Positions 16,201 to 23,818 of a stretch of DNA of 34,344 bases are shown here, piece after piece. Made by a program: the position numbers and the translations under genes. The DNA is from an uncultured Allobaculum sp. (GTDB lineage: Bacteria > Bacillota_I > Bacilli_A > Erysipelotrichales > Erysipelotrichaceae), in the NCBI GenBank assembly GCA_910577085.1, contig CAJTLE010000014.1, forward strand, positions 1 through 34,344, in the 5' to 3' direction. Positions within the stretch are counted from its first letter, which is position 1. The number at the start of each line of letters is the position of its first letter. The notes below the pieces were generated by a model. It searched no databases, was not told the DNA's origin, and saw nothing but the letters and a program-made list of their open reading frames with translations.

Positions 16201-18359
16201 TCCGGGAAATAGACCAGGGCATAGCTTAAAGACTGATTGCTGCCAAGCTTTGTCCCCTGGGCAGAGTTGTAAAGCGTATAATCTTCGGCATTTCCCGGCA
16301 GATCGTTTAGGTCTCCAGTCAGACGGTAGGTATGGTCATCCCAATCCAGATACCACGAAGGACTGGACGGATCTTCACTGTAGATTTCCATCTGCTGCAA
16401 AGCAGTCAGAGCAGCCAGCCTGAGATTGGCGTTCATAATGGCCGGATCGGCATGAGGGTTATCTTCCAGATTCTGGTCGACAAAGAAGAAACCGGAATGG
16501 TTGGATCCATAGACCGGATACCACGTTGTGGCAGAAGTCCCTCGTTCCGCTGAATCACTCTGGAACAACGGCACCAGAACACTCAATCCGCTCTGTTCCT
16601 GCTGTTCGGTGAGGGTACCAACGTTTGTGAAAGCGCCATTGCCTTCATAGGCTGCAGAAGCAATGGTTATATCGGTATTGGTCATGATGGCTTCAAAGCT
16701 GGAGTAGGCTCCGGTCTGATAACTATTATTGACGATCAACTGATCGGTTTTTGGATCATACAGAAGCTGATAGGGTTCTTTGGATGGATTATAAATCCCT
16801 GGCGCCTGAAGTTCCCGAAGCAGGAAATGGGATCCAAACAGGGTGAAATCCAGCGGAAGCCCGGTTTTTTCATCGAGCAGCAGGCATTGGCCCTGGTCGT
16901 TGGTCGAATAGGTTCCGATCGGACTGGTGCCAACCTGGTTCCAGTTGTCATCTGCCTGATACAGCTCAAAGACAGCGGGATCAGCACTTGTGCCAATGGA
17001 TTGTCCGTTTTCATTCACTTTGCGGACCTGGTGGGCTTTTGGCGGCTGCAGATTGTATTCCATACGCAGATTGGATGCCGAACCACCGCGCTCGAGATAG
17101 AAGAATTTCATTGTATGGTCAGAGTAGTTTCTAAACGTATTGTAGGCATTGGAATTTGGACTGACTTCCTCTTTCGAATAGAACAGGCTCTGATACATTT
17201 TCTGTTTTCCGGTCGGATTGGTGACAAACTCATCCGATGTGCCCCATGCCATTTGGTAAGCCTGGCGAAGAGTAGATGGATGTCTGGATATTTGATCGTC
17301 TTCCTGAAGGCCGTCTGGATTGTAATAGAGAATCTTACCGGTCTGGAAATCGATCGTCACACCGAGTGGGTCATGGACACCACCCAGATCACCGACCAGA
17401 ACACCGTCGATAAAAATCCACACATCATCATCCCCGGAAAACTGGAAGCGCATGGGCACCTTTGCTCCTTGCGAATTGGTTCCAATCATGCCGCTCATTG
17501 GCTGCGAGAAGGGGACTTCCATGGTCAGACCAAAAAAGTGCTTGAGCGCATTGCTTGAGGCATCGAGGTTTTTGGCGATCAGCAGATCGTCATCCGTGTA
17601 TTTCAAAGAACCATCATCATTGGTTTCGAACACCTGACTGGCAGAGTTGAATGGGAAAAATTGTCCTGGACCGCTTCCGTTGAATGAAACAGCAGGCCGA
17701 TTATACAGGGTAAAGGTTCCGGTAGCTGGATCTGTATCGGATGGCTCAAATGAGGCGAAGTTTTGCCGGGAATCGTAATAGTAGTTTCCATCCTGGTTAA
17801 ACTGGAACAGGCCTTTGACATCGCTCCAGGCTTTTTCATAGGCCGTTTCACTTTCATCAATTTCGGGATCAAACAGGTACTCTAAAGACTGATTGATCGT
17901 TTTAGTCGCATCTTTTGGATCCTGTATCGAAATCTGTGGGTATCCGTCATCTCCAAGATTGCGATCGACAAACCGCTTGGTCCACATTTTGCTGGCCCAT
18001 CCGTTGATGTCCGGGCCCCATCCGGCTGAGTTGGGAAAGGCGGTATCATAGCGTGGTCTGTCCTCCCCGCCAAAAGCCAGGTATTGGTTTTGGTTAATTC
18101 CATTATTGGCATAAGATGCATTTCCGTTATTGCCGGTAAACGGAATATTCAGACTCATGCCGGCGAAGCTGTAGTTAAACAGATCCACTTTTGCATACGC
18201 TGGATTGGAGGGAGTGAGCACTCCACGTTCTGTCTGTGTGACTGGTGATGTGCCTGGATCGAACTCATCGGCTGATGTCTGCATGGGTTGGGTTGGCAGC
18301 ATGCAGCATATCGCCATTATTATGGATAGAACCCATGCGATTTTTATTCGAAGTTTCAA
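13287..18359 (-). CDS. Large surface adhesin: fibro-slime, SpaA-like and DUF11-like domains
   Basis: I choose the TTG start at 18359 because GGAGGA ends 6 bases upstream and a signal peptide follows directly (MKLRIKIAWVLSIIMAICCM, cleavage probably near SADEF). The product has 1690 residues. A fibro-slime/PA14-like domain covers about residues 90-440, with the hallmark FSGDDDVWIFIDGVLVGDLG. SpaA-like isopeptide domains follow: one at about 440-550 (E-box-like LLRELQAPGIY) and one at about 815-940 (VLKHDESGNPIAGAEFTLY, then YLLKETGVPDGY). Two DUF11-like repeats lie at about 1350-1630, separated by Asn/Gln-rich linkers. The C-terminus has a membrane helix and a basic tail (LERRSRRQ), as in sortase substrates. 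No LPxTG is present; SINTA stands at its place. It is probably a cell-wall adhesin. Confidence 0.85.
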   Translation of the reverse strand: MKLRIKIAWVLSIIMAICCMLPTQPMQTSADEFDPGTSPVTQTERGVLTPSNPAYAKVDLFNYSFAGMSLNIPFTGNNGNASYANNGINQNQYLAFGGEDRPRYDTAFPNSAGWGPDINGWASKMWTKRFVDRNLGDDGYPQISIQDPKDATKTINQSLEYLFDPEIDESETAYEKAWSDVKGLFQFNQDGNYYYDSRQNFASFEPSDTDPATGTFTLYNRPAVSFNGSGPGQFFPFNSASQVFETNDDGSLKYTDDDLLIAKNLDASSNALKHFFGLTMEVPFSQPMSGMIGTNSQGAKVPMRFQFSGDDDVWIFIDGVLVGDLGGVHDPLGVTIDFQTGKILYYNPDGLQEDDQISRHPSTLRQAYQMAWGTSDEFVTNPTGKQKMYQSLFYSKEEVSPNSNAYNTFRNYSDHTMKFFYLERGGSASNLRMEYNLQPPKAHQVRKVNENGQSIGTSADPAVFELYQADDNWNQVGTSPIGTYSTNDQGQCLLLDEKTGLPLDFTLFGSHFLLRELQAPGIYNPSKEPYQLLYDPKTDQLIVNNSYQTGAYSSFEAIMTNTDITIASAAYEGNGAFTNVGTLTEQQEQSGLSVLVPLFQSDSAERGTSATTWYPVYGSNHSGFFFVDQNLEDNPHADPAIMNANLRLAALTALQQMEIYSEDPSSPSWYLDWDDHTYRLTGDLNDLPGNAEDYTLYNSAQGTKLGSNQSLSYALVYFPESFLQKVLQPTLSEGQSVADLSKKELYEKLGSVYGSAVNAFDDSESSDALDYGIQFLSPEQFNTRFLSILYIPNVTPDLHVLKHDESGNPIAGAEFTLYLQQTDANGAETQIEVGKGVTDQNGSLIFSPKFQKDESGALSAGQATVQASSKTTTDPNQLGTGWNVEGSRYLLKETGVPDGYLPNSAALEGITVIQGANAMYPDAGSADDGITVRSQVGDLVQTMKKYATSGEINNTLHDITVLKQIQPSSAADNMEQFASGWKPQFTNQANPDLPHTIALPDPGTQGYSQQKPVYVDQLQAYLSVGSAADLTYSTELGHYVYQDGKDLFFITDTGFIRTNAMQNWKALHTQSPDIYHDTVNTPLAPLFLGENTVLIENDHKTNLLFANFVEDSDLLAPGNEKELEDFNNTKFEMTLQLSGSNLKQVKTDTDYALITGNSETQNSLTFQNESNDSNDQNDSDSFNAIPVHFYPSEDGQTISASFTIMGSQSGICDNQGEILRNAMVWHFAQALPAGLHYTYQAAAQSDPTGYELITYDYRSVSFPDTETQASSTEAQSTTTSASSNNSLNDISGVISKNVLLRNNTVYAKETPVPPEPSNPDQPDTDFKPVKSADPASSTTVKPGQVITYTISWKNTSTTRSDLQIVDTLDPDLEFIADSAVVKDSSGNALDAEDWTQSNNGQAYTWTIQNQNAGSSGTISFQAKVKEIQSEKTITNTANQIIGSQQTPSNTTRHPVQVTPKPDQNQDSNQNSNQNTNQNQISLNVDKRILVNPTSSSSFAKAVTNEQTVNAKDTLRYYIRVTNTGNQKAVNLSITDKVPVLAVEGDTGSKLTLVKKSADFETGRRPVSSKVTESTSQVEWTIPQLDPGEDVIVYFDVTVPAASKLTRWSNQASVSADSISSVKSNTVLVSSGSGNSSSTSTRPNSINTAVQSSYGKWMSLAAGSIVICTTLIGLERRSRRQNEKAGKSSRK

Positions 18360-18772
18360 AACAAATCCTCCTGTATTTAAGGATGAACATCCCTGGTGTT
18401 TGTTTATTTTTTTACTCACCTTAGACAAAGCGTAACAAAATGCCTAATAAAAATGGTGGATTATGCCAAAGTAAAAATGTATCCAATCAAAGCGGACAGT
18501 TGTGGAGTGATTATTAAATAGATAAACATTCCATTACGGCTAAGCTCTGAACTTCAGTATGCGGCTCTTTCTAAACGGTCAAATCGCCCTGGTCTTTGAA
18601 AGGCGATTCTTATATTCAATTATTCAGTCTATTCAATGCTGATTCGATGCTTGTTCGAGGCTGATTTCTACAATTTGTGCATGACTTGGATAGAAAAAGG
18701 AGATTTAAAAATAAAGATATGAATCAAAAGATGTCTGGTCTGTATTAGATCAAACAGAAAATGGCGAAGTGC
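18360..18772. other. Divergent intergenic region between adhesin and htpG
   Basis: About 410 bases without a convincing gene. It holds the adhesin ribosome site (GGAGGA on the minus strand, 18371-18366), an AT-rich stretch up to about 18540 that should hold the adhesin promoter (TTGATT and CATAAT are visible but 19 bp apart), and a hairpin AATCGCC/GGCGATT at 18582-18608. Next comes a patch of short direct repeats (GCTGATT, TTCGA) at about 18638-18672. A 9-codon frame at 18720 after AAAGGAG is too short to call. Confidence 0.4.
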
Positions 18773-18801
18773 TTGCAAACTCACAGTCACCGGCCTATAG
18801 T
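18773..18801 (+). promoter_or_regulatory. Sigma-A promoter of htpG
   Basis: TTGCAA at 18773-18778, a 17-bp spacer, and TATAGT at 18796-18801. The predicted start near 18808 falls inside the CIRCE-like operator. Confidence 0.75.
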
Positions 18802-18802
18802 T

Positions 18803-18829
18803 TTAGCAGTTAAAGAGTTTAAGTGCTAA
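18803..18829. promoter_or_regulatory. CIRCE-like operator (HrcA) before htpG
   Basis: The arms TTAGCAGTT and AAGTGCTAA are separated by 9 bases, against the CIRCE consensus TTAGCACTC-N9-GAGTGCTAA. This gives 15 of 18 arm positions matching with exact spacing. It overlaps the transcription start and runs to just before the ribosome site. HrcA control of htpG is the inference; hrcA itself is not in the window. Confidence 0.7.
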
Positions 18830-18843
18830 CTGAGGAGGATTTT

Positions 18844-20766
18844 ATGTCAGAACGAAAAAAATTCCAGGCCGAATCGGAACGGCTGCTCGATTTAATGATC
18901 AACTCGATCTATACGCATAAAGAAATTTTCTTACGTGAGCTGATCTCCAATGCATCCGATGCGATTGATAAATATTATCTGTATGCTCTGGAACACGGTC
19001 AGACGCCAGAAGATCTGTCCATCCGGATTGATCTGGACCAGGAAAATCGGACCCTGACTTTAAGTGATAACGGAATTGGTATGACGAAGGAAGAACTGGA
19101 AGAAAATCTGGGAACAATCGCCAAATCCGGTTCTTTAGCCTTTAAAGAACAGCTCAAAAAGCAGCAGCAGGAAGACGCCAATAATGATGTCGACATCATT
19201 GGTCAGTTTGGTGTCGGATTCTATTCTGCGTTCATGGTCAGTGATGAAGTCACAGTTGTTTCCCGCTCGGTTGAAAGCGACCAGGCATGGAAATGGGTAT
19301 CCGATGGAACCGATGGCTATACGATTGACCCAGCCGAAAAAGAAGGCCATGGTACAACCATTACCCTGAAACTGAAAGCCGATGACGATCTGGATTCTTA
19401 TTCTCAGTATCTGGATTCCTATCAGATTCAGGATCTGGTCAAGAAATACTCCGACTATATTCGCTACCCGATTCAGATGGAAGTTGAAGTGCAGAAACGC
19501 GTGGAAGGCGACGAAAACAACGAAACCCCTTCTTACGAAACCGCAAAAGAATTACGGACCCTCAACTCCATGGTTCCATTATGGAAACGCAATAAAGCCG
19601 ATATTACGCAGGAAGATTTCGACCGCTTCTATCAGGATCATTTCTATGATTTCCAGAAACCACTCAAAAAAATCTTTTTCAGTGTTGAAGGATCGGTTTC
19701 CTTTACCTCCTTGTTATATATCCCGGCCCGTCGTCCGGAAAACTTCTACAGCCGTCAGTACAAACCAGGTCTGCAGCTGTACTCCCCTGGCGTGCTGATT
19801 GAAAACAACTGCGAATCCTTACTTCCAGACTATCTGCGCTTTGTCAAAGGTCTGGTTGACTCCCAGGATCTGTCGTTGAATATCAGCCGTGAAATGCTCC
19901 AGCATGATCATCAGCTGCGTGTCATCAAAAACCGTATTGAAAAGAAAGTACTTGGCGAACTGGCTTCCATCCAGAAAAAGGATCCAGAAAAATACGAAGG
20001 CTTCTGGAAGAACTTTGGTCTGGATCTGAAATTTGGTCTGTACAACTCCGCCGGCCAGGATAAAGACAAACTGCAGGATCTTCTGATGTTCTACACATCC
20101 AATGAAGGAAAACTGGAAAGCCTGGCAAGCTTTGTAAAGAGTCTGCCGGAAGACTCTAAAGAGATCTACTATGTCTCGGGTACGAACCCAGCCGCAATGG
20201 CTAAACTGCCAACGGTAGTCAAACTGAAATCCAAGAACATTCCAGTTCTGTTCTTAACTGATGAAATCGATGAATTTGTCATACAGACCATTGGCACTTA
20301 CGAAGACCACACCTTCAAGAACGCTCAGCAGGGCGATCTGAATCTGGATTCTGATGAAGAAAAAGAAGCATTGAAGACCCAGAACGAAGAAAACAAAGAC
20401 CTGCTTGAATTCATGAAAGACGCACTGCCAGATGTCAGTGAAGTTCGTCTGTCCAACCGTCTGGTTGACGATCCAGTCATGCTGGTGGCCGGTGATGGCA
20501 TGTCCTTTGAAATGGAACGGATGTTTACGATGATGGCTGAACAGTCTGGTGAACAACCAGTTCCTGGCATGAAAGCCCAGCGAATTCTGGAAATCAACCC
20601 GAACAACAAGATCTGGACCACCTTACGTGCTGACTACTCAACGGATAAAGAAAAAGTCAAAGCCATCGCACAGGTTCTCTATGATCAGGCCTGCATGATT
20701 GAAGGCTTCCCAATTGCCGATCCAGTTGAATACGCCCGCAAAGTCACCGCATTGCTTGCGGAATAA
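18844..20766 (+). CDS. htpG: Chaperone HtpG (Hsp90)
   Basis: The start is the ATG at 18844 after GAGGAGG; a GTG at 18823 in the same frame lies inside the CIRCE-like site and is less likely. The product has 640 residues, normal for bacterial Hsp90. The N-terminal GHKL ATPase shows NASDAIDKYY (catalytic Glu in the preceding LRELISNAS), DNGIGM, GQFGVGFYSAFMV and GHGTTITL. The middle domain has the catalytic-loop arginine region (SLNISREMLQ), and the C-terminal dimerisation domain follows. It is a cytosolic, ATP-driven homodimer for client protein folding under stress. It is monocistronic, with heat-shock-type control at its 5' end and a terminator at 20809. Confidence 0.97.
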   Translation: MSERKKFQAESERLLDLMINSIYTHKEIFLRELISNASDAIDKYYLYALEHGQTPEDLSIRIDLDQENRTLTLSDNGIGMTKEELEENLGTIAKSGSLAFKEQLKKQQQEDANNDVDIIGQFGVGFYSAFMVSDEVTVVSRSVESDQAWKWVSDGTDGYTIDPAEKEGHGTTITLKLKADDDLDSYSQYLDSYQIQDLVKKYSDYIRYPIQMEVEVQKRVEGDENNETPSYETAKELRTLNSMVPLWKRNKADITQEDFDRFYQDHFYDFQKPLKKIFFSVEGSVSFTSLLYIPARRPENFYSRQYKPGLQLYSPGVLIENNCESLLPDYLRFVKGLVDSQDLSLNISREMLQHDHQLRVIKNRIEKKVLGELASIQKKDPEKYEGFWKNFGLDLKFGLYNSAGQDKDKLQDLLMFYTSNEGKLESLASFVKSLPEDSKEIYYVSGTNPAAMAKLPTVVKLKSKNIPVLFLTDEIDEFVIQTIGTYEDHTFKNAQQGDLNLDSDEEKEALKTQNEENKDLLEFMKDALPDVSEVRLSNRLVDDPVMLVAGDGMSFEMERMFTMMAEQSGEQPVPGMKAQRILEINPNNKIWTTLRADYSTDKEKVKAIAQVLYDQACMIEGFPIADPVEYARKVTALLAE

Positions 20767-20808
20767 TCAAGACTGGCAGCAACCAGTCAAAATCGATATT
20801 GATGAATC

Positions 20809-20843
20809 AAGTCATGACCTCGAAAACAGGCCATGACTTTTTT
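20809..20843 (+). terminator. Terminator after htpG
   Basis: AAGTCATGACCT (20809-20820) pairs with AGGCCATGACTT (20828-20839) with one wobble, loop CGAAAAC, then a T-run. Confidence 0.85.
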
Positions 20844-21014
20844 CGTTGCCAATTTTCGTCTGTTTACTGGTAGAAGGGTAGAAACAGGGGGCTGTACTTA
20901 AGCCAATTCAGGAATGATTTTGATGGTCGGACAAAGCTTATCAATTGCCATTTTTGGGAAAGATCCGCGAAAGTGACAGAAATTTCAGAAAATCTGGACT
21001 GTCTTGGATAATGG

Positions 21015-21076
21015 TATAGAGTCCATAAAAGTGAAAGCGCTCCCGACAGGGGAGTTGATTGAAATCTGTATATACT
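21015..21076 (+). promoter_or_regulatory. Promoter region of the queuosine-precursor transporter
   Basis: Two -10 candidates are visible. TATAGA at 21015-21020 has an upstream TGG (extended -10) and would give a leader of about 55 bases. TATACT at 21071-21076 lies 7 bases before the ATG and would give a leaderless mRNA. Between them is a small hairpin CTCCC-GACA-GGGGAG around 21040. There is no ribosome site at normal distance (AAAGG at 21078 is only 2 bases from the ATG). I see no fold that I recognise as a preQ1 riboswitch. Confidence 0.35.
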
Positions 21077-21083
21077 AAAAGGT

Positions 21084-21743
21084 ATGAATGACAGAAAATT
21101 AAAATTACTGATTTACTTTACGGCTTTAAGTGCCGGAACACTGCTGATTTCCAATCTCAGTGCGATTAAACTCTGGGATCTGGGCGGAATTGCGGTAGAC
21201 GGTGGTCTGCTTCTGTTCCCTTTGACTTATATTCTTGGAGACTTGATCATTGAACTGTTTGGTAAGAAAATTGCCACCCGGATTATCATGTCCGGTTTTC
21301 TGGTGAACCTCATCGCAGTCGTCGTCTTCTATGCGGTCATTGCTCTGCCGCCATATCCGGGATGGGATATGCAGGAAGCCTTTGCTTCAGTTCTTGGCTT
21401 TTCACCAAGAATCATTCTGGGTTCCCTTTGCGGATATCTGCTTTCCAACCTGTTAAACAACTACCTGTTTATTAAGATGAAGGCCTCAAACTCGATCTTT
21501 GCGCGCAGCTTTATTGCCCGTGCGTTATGCTCAAGTGCCTTCGCTCACATTCTGGATTCGGGAACGTTTGAAACGATCGCCTTTTTTGGGGTGCTCCCAT
21601 TCAACGAATTCCTTGCTCAGGCCGTTTTTGCTTATATACTAGGTATGGGCTTAGAACTGATTCTTTCTCCAGTTGAAGCCGTAATCCAGAAAAAACTGGC
21701 TGTTTATCTCAGTCGTGGTCCCAAAGAAGCTGCCAAGGCTTAA
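21084..21743 (+). CDS. Queuosine precursor transporter, QueP/YhhQ (VUT) family
   Basis: The 219-residue protein has about six membrane helices. Features typical of the YhhQ/VUT family are SAGTLLISNLSAIKLWDLGG near the N-terminus, GLLLFPLTYILGDLIIELFGKKIA (acidic residues inside the membrane), and the C-terminal DSGTFETIAFFG. Family members import 7-deazaguanine precursors of queuosine (preQ0, preQ1 or queuine) across the cytoplasmic membrane. The next gene is a tRNA-guanine transglycosylase, the enzyme that would use the imported base, so the two probably form a salvage pair. No queuosine synthesis genes are in the window. Start: ATG at 21084, possibly leaderless. A strong hairpin terminator separates it from tgt. 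Confidence 0.88.
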   Translation: MNDRKLKLLIYFTALSAGTLLISNLSAIKLWDLGGIAVDGGLLLFPLTYILGDLIIELFGKKIATRIIMSGFLVNLIAVVVFYAVIALPPYPGWDMQEAFASVLGFSPRIILGSLCGYLLSNLLNNYLFIKMKASNSIFARSFIARALCSSAFAHILDSGTFETIAFFGVLPFNEFLAQAVFAYILGMGLELILSPVEAVIQKKLAVYLSRGPKEAAKA

Positions 21744-21824
21744 CCTGGCAGACTGATTTTTTAATCCCCCGAAGCTGATCTGTTTTAGACCAAAACGATT
21801 GGCTGCAACATTAGAACCAACCAG

Positions 21825-21868
21825 AAGACTGGATTTCTTTTATCCAACAAAGAGATCCAGTCTTTTTT
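21825..21868 (+). terminator. Terminator or attenuator just upstream of tgt
   Basis: AAGACTGGATTTCTTT (21825-21840) pairs with AAAGAGATCCAGTCTT (21849-21864) with one wobble, loop 8 nt, then TTTT. The tgt ribosome site begins only a few bases later, and I find no clear separate promoter for tgt, so tgt may depend on read-through. Confidence 0.8.
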
Positions 21869-21884
21869 CAGAAAGGAGCTTTTT

Positions 21885-23168
21885 ATGCAGGAAGAAATGA
21901 AAAATACTGCACCGACAGAAGATCAGAACAATCGTTCTTCTGACGAGTTAAAAGGATTGAGCTTTGATATTGAAGCCCGGATTCCTGGTCAGTTAGGCCG
22001 GGCCGGAACGATCCATACTCCCCATGGCGATATCAAAACGCCAGCTTTCATGTGTGTGGGAACACATGGGGAAGTCCGCTTTTTAAGCATGGATGATCTG
22101 CACTCTATCTATGCACAGGCCATGCTTTCCAATGGCTATCACTTACGAAATAAATCTTATGAGATCGCTGAAAATGGCGGTCTGGCCAAATGGTCTGGCT
22201 GGAATGGACCAACCTTAACCGACTCCGGCGGCTTCCAGGTCATGTCCTTAGGCAGCGGCATCGGAAAAGTTGTTTCGATGGAACGTGAAAAAGAAGTGAC
22301 CAATGCGCCGAAAAAAGATCGTCTGGCTATCGTGACCGAAGATGGTATTCACTTCCATGATCCATTTACGGATCAGGATGACTTCATCGGTCCAAAAGAA
22401 TCCATGGATATTCAAAACCGCATCGGTGCCGATATCCATATGGCCTTTGATGAACTGACTTCACTGGCGGATTCGTATGAATATAATGTGGAAGCCCTGG
22501 CCAGAACTGAACGCTGGGCTCAGATTTCTCTGGATGAACACAAAAAACATCGTGATGATCTGGGCTATCGTCAGTCCTTATATGGTGTTCTGCAGGGCGG
22601 ACGCTGGGAAGATCTGCGTCGTTCTACTGCCCGTAAGCTGGGGGCTATGGACTTTGATGGCTATGGTCTTGGCGGTGCTTTCCTGAAAAGTGACCTGCAC
22701 AATATCCTGCGCTGGTGCAATGAAGAACTGCCAGAAGGCAAGCCGCGTCACTTACTTGGTCTCTCCCGTCCGGATGACATTCTGATCGGATCGGAAAATG
22801 GAGCCGATACCTTTGACTGTGTGGCGCCAACCCGTGAAGCCAGACATGGCCGGATCTACACGAAATATGGCTATATCAATATTGAAAAGTTCGCGGACAG
22901 TGATCTTCCTTTGGATGAGGGCTGTGACTGCCCAGTCTGCCAGGCGGGCTGGACCCGGGGTCAGCTGCGGGCTTTATTGAAGAGCCAGGATCCGGAAGAC
23001 AGAGCGAAATACTTCAATCTTGCCAGCATTCACAACCTGCGATTCACCCTTCGCTTAACCGAAGAAATTCGTCAGGCTATTCTTGAAGGCCGTTTTGAAG
23101 AATACAAAAAAGAATTCATGTCCAATTATTATGGATATTCCCCAAAAGGAGCAGCAAAGCCAGAATAG
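21885..23168 (+). CDS. tgt: tRNA-guanine transglycosylase, divergent substrate-loop type
   Basis: At 427 residues this is longer than the usual 370-380, with an extra N-terminal 25 residues and a longer loop at about 125-165. The TIM-barrel core is intact: LTDSGGFQVMSLG with general-base D113, nucleophile D311 in GADTFDC, and the zinc site C347, C349, C352 and H383. It exchanges the wobble guanine of GUN-anticodon tRNAs for a 7-deazaguanine. The base-recognition loop, GGLAVGE in the preQ1-using E. coli and Zymomonas enzymes, reads GGAFLKS here (263-269). This resembles, from memory, the actinobacterial type. Together with the upstream transporter this suggests use of a salvaged base, possibly queuine rather than preQ1. 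The ribosome site is AAAGGAG. A hairpin overlaps the stop codon. Confidence 0.93.
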   Translation: MQEEMKNTAPTEDQNNRSSDELKGLSFDIEARIPGQLGRAGTIHTPHGDIKTPAFMCVGTHGEVRFLSMDDLHSIYAQAMLSNGYHLRNKSYEIAENGGLAKWSGWNGPTLTDSGGFQVMSLGSGIGKVVSMEREKEVTNAPKKDRLAIVTEDGIHFHDPFTDQDDFIGPKESMDIQNRIGADIHMAFDELTSLADSYEYNVEALARTERWAQISLDEHKKHRDDLGYRQSLYGVLQGGRWEDLRRSTARKLGAMDFDGYGLGGAFLKSDLHNILRWCNEELPEGKPRHLLGLSRPDDILIGSENGADTFDCVAPTREARHGRIYTKYGYINIEKFADSDLPLDEGCDCPVCQAGWTRGQLRALLKSQDPEDRAKYFNLASIHNLRFTLRLTEEIRQAILEGRFEEYKKEFMSNYYGYSPKGAAKPE

Positions 23169-23178
23169 CTTGCTGCTC
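23149..23178 (+). terminator. Hairpin over the tgt stop codon, weak terminator
   Basis: GAGCAGCAAAGC (23149-23160) pairs with GCTTGCTGCTC (23168-23178), with one bulged base, and spans the TAG stop. Only a short T-poor tail (TTGTGCGTTT) follows, so termination would be weak. Confidence 0.4.
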
Positions 23179-23353
23179 TTGTGCGTTTAGAGCCTTTTCA
23201 ACCGATCTGGTCTTCAGGTGCCAGGTGTTAGAAGCAGTCTGATCTTTTACCAGACGTCTTGACCGAGAGCTGCTGTTCTACAGTAAGATAGAAGAAATTA
23301 AAGCTTTTGAGAACGGAAAATGATCCTGCAAAGGAAAAGAGAGGGAATTGGAT

Positions 23354-23560
23354 ATGGCATACGAATACAAGGTACTCACCCAAAAGGACAGAGTGTTCAG
23401 CGGCCGATTTGATCCGGAAGTGCTGGAAAATCTGCTCAACAAACTGGCCCGAGAAGGCTGGCGTGTGGTTGGGGTCACGACTGGCCAGGTAACCTCGGCG
23501 CTGGCTTCCCGTGATGAAATGATCATCATCCTGGAAAGAAATACTGACTATCGTTACTGA
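23354..23560 (+). CDS. Small DUF4177-type protein
   Basis: A 68-residue protein of the compact alpha/beta type seen in DUF4177: an opening YEYKVLTQKDRVFSGRFDP, an amphipathic helix (EVLENLLNKLAREGWRVVGVT), and a closing strand (DEMIIILERN). The pattern of a strand, then a helix with GW and a strand ending in a Leu/Glu-Arg motif is the family hallmark. Its function is unknown. I start at the ATG at 23354, 8 bases after GAGAGGG, not at the in-frame TTG at 23348. It has its own strong terminator. Between tgt and this gene (23169-23353) is a hairpin GTCTG/CAGAC at 23237-23255 and a weak promoter-like pair (TTGACC at 23259, TAAGAT at 23284). Confidence 0.75.
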   Translation: MAYEYKVLTQKDRVFSGRFDPEVLENLLNKLAREGWRVVGVTTGQVTSALASRDEMIIILERNTDYRY

Positions 23561-23571
23561 TCTGAAAAGCA

Positions 23572-23618
23572 AAAAATGCTCTGCAAACCTGATGTCTCTG
23601 GTTTTGCAGGGCATTTTT
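23572..23618 (+). terminator. Terminator after the DUF4177-type gene
   Basis: The left arm begins AAAAATGC at 23572 and ends CTGCAAACC at 23589. The right arm runs from GGTTTTGCAGG at 23600 to CATTTTT at 23618. There is one wobble and one bulge. Symmetric A/T runs make it usable in both directions. Confidence 0.85.
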
Positions 23619-23818
23619 AAATGGTGAAAGCTCGAAGGATAGAAGGATAGAAGGGCATCCAGAAGGATGAGATATAGGCGGGAAGACCATTTTGACAAGA
23701 TCAGTTTTCTGAAGAAGCATCACTGGACCAGCAGGCATTGTATTCATCCAATGGAAGCATCGCTTTTTCTTTGCAGTTTTCTACAGAAGAAGCTTTGTCC
23801 GCCCAATAGTCATCTAAT

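Noticed and set aside
21030..21044. cre-like site GTGAAAGCGCTCCCG before the transporter
   Set aside because: Only the left half fits the cre consensus (about 11 of 14); the right half pairs instead in a small hairpin.
21021..21083. preQ1 riboswitch before the queuosine transporter
   Set aside because: The small CTCCC/GGGGAG hairpin has a 4-nt loop and lacks the A-rich tail and loop bases of class I; no fold of class II or III was recognisable.
23619..23660. GAAGGATA repeats as a CRISPR-like array
   Set aside because: Only three short, irregular copies without spacers; no CRISPR repeats were seen anywhere in the window.
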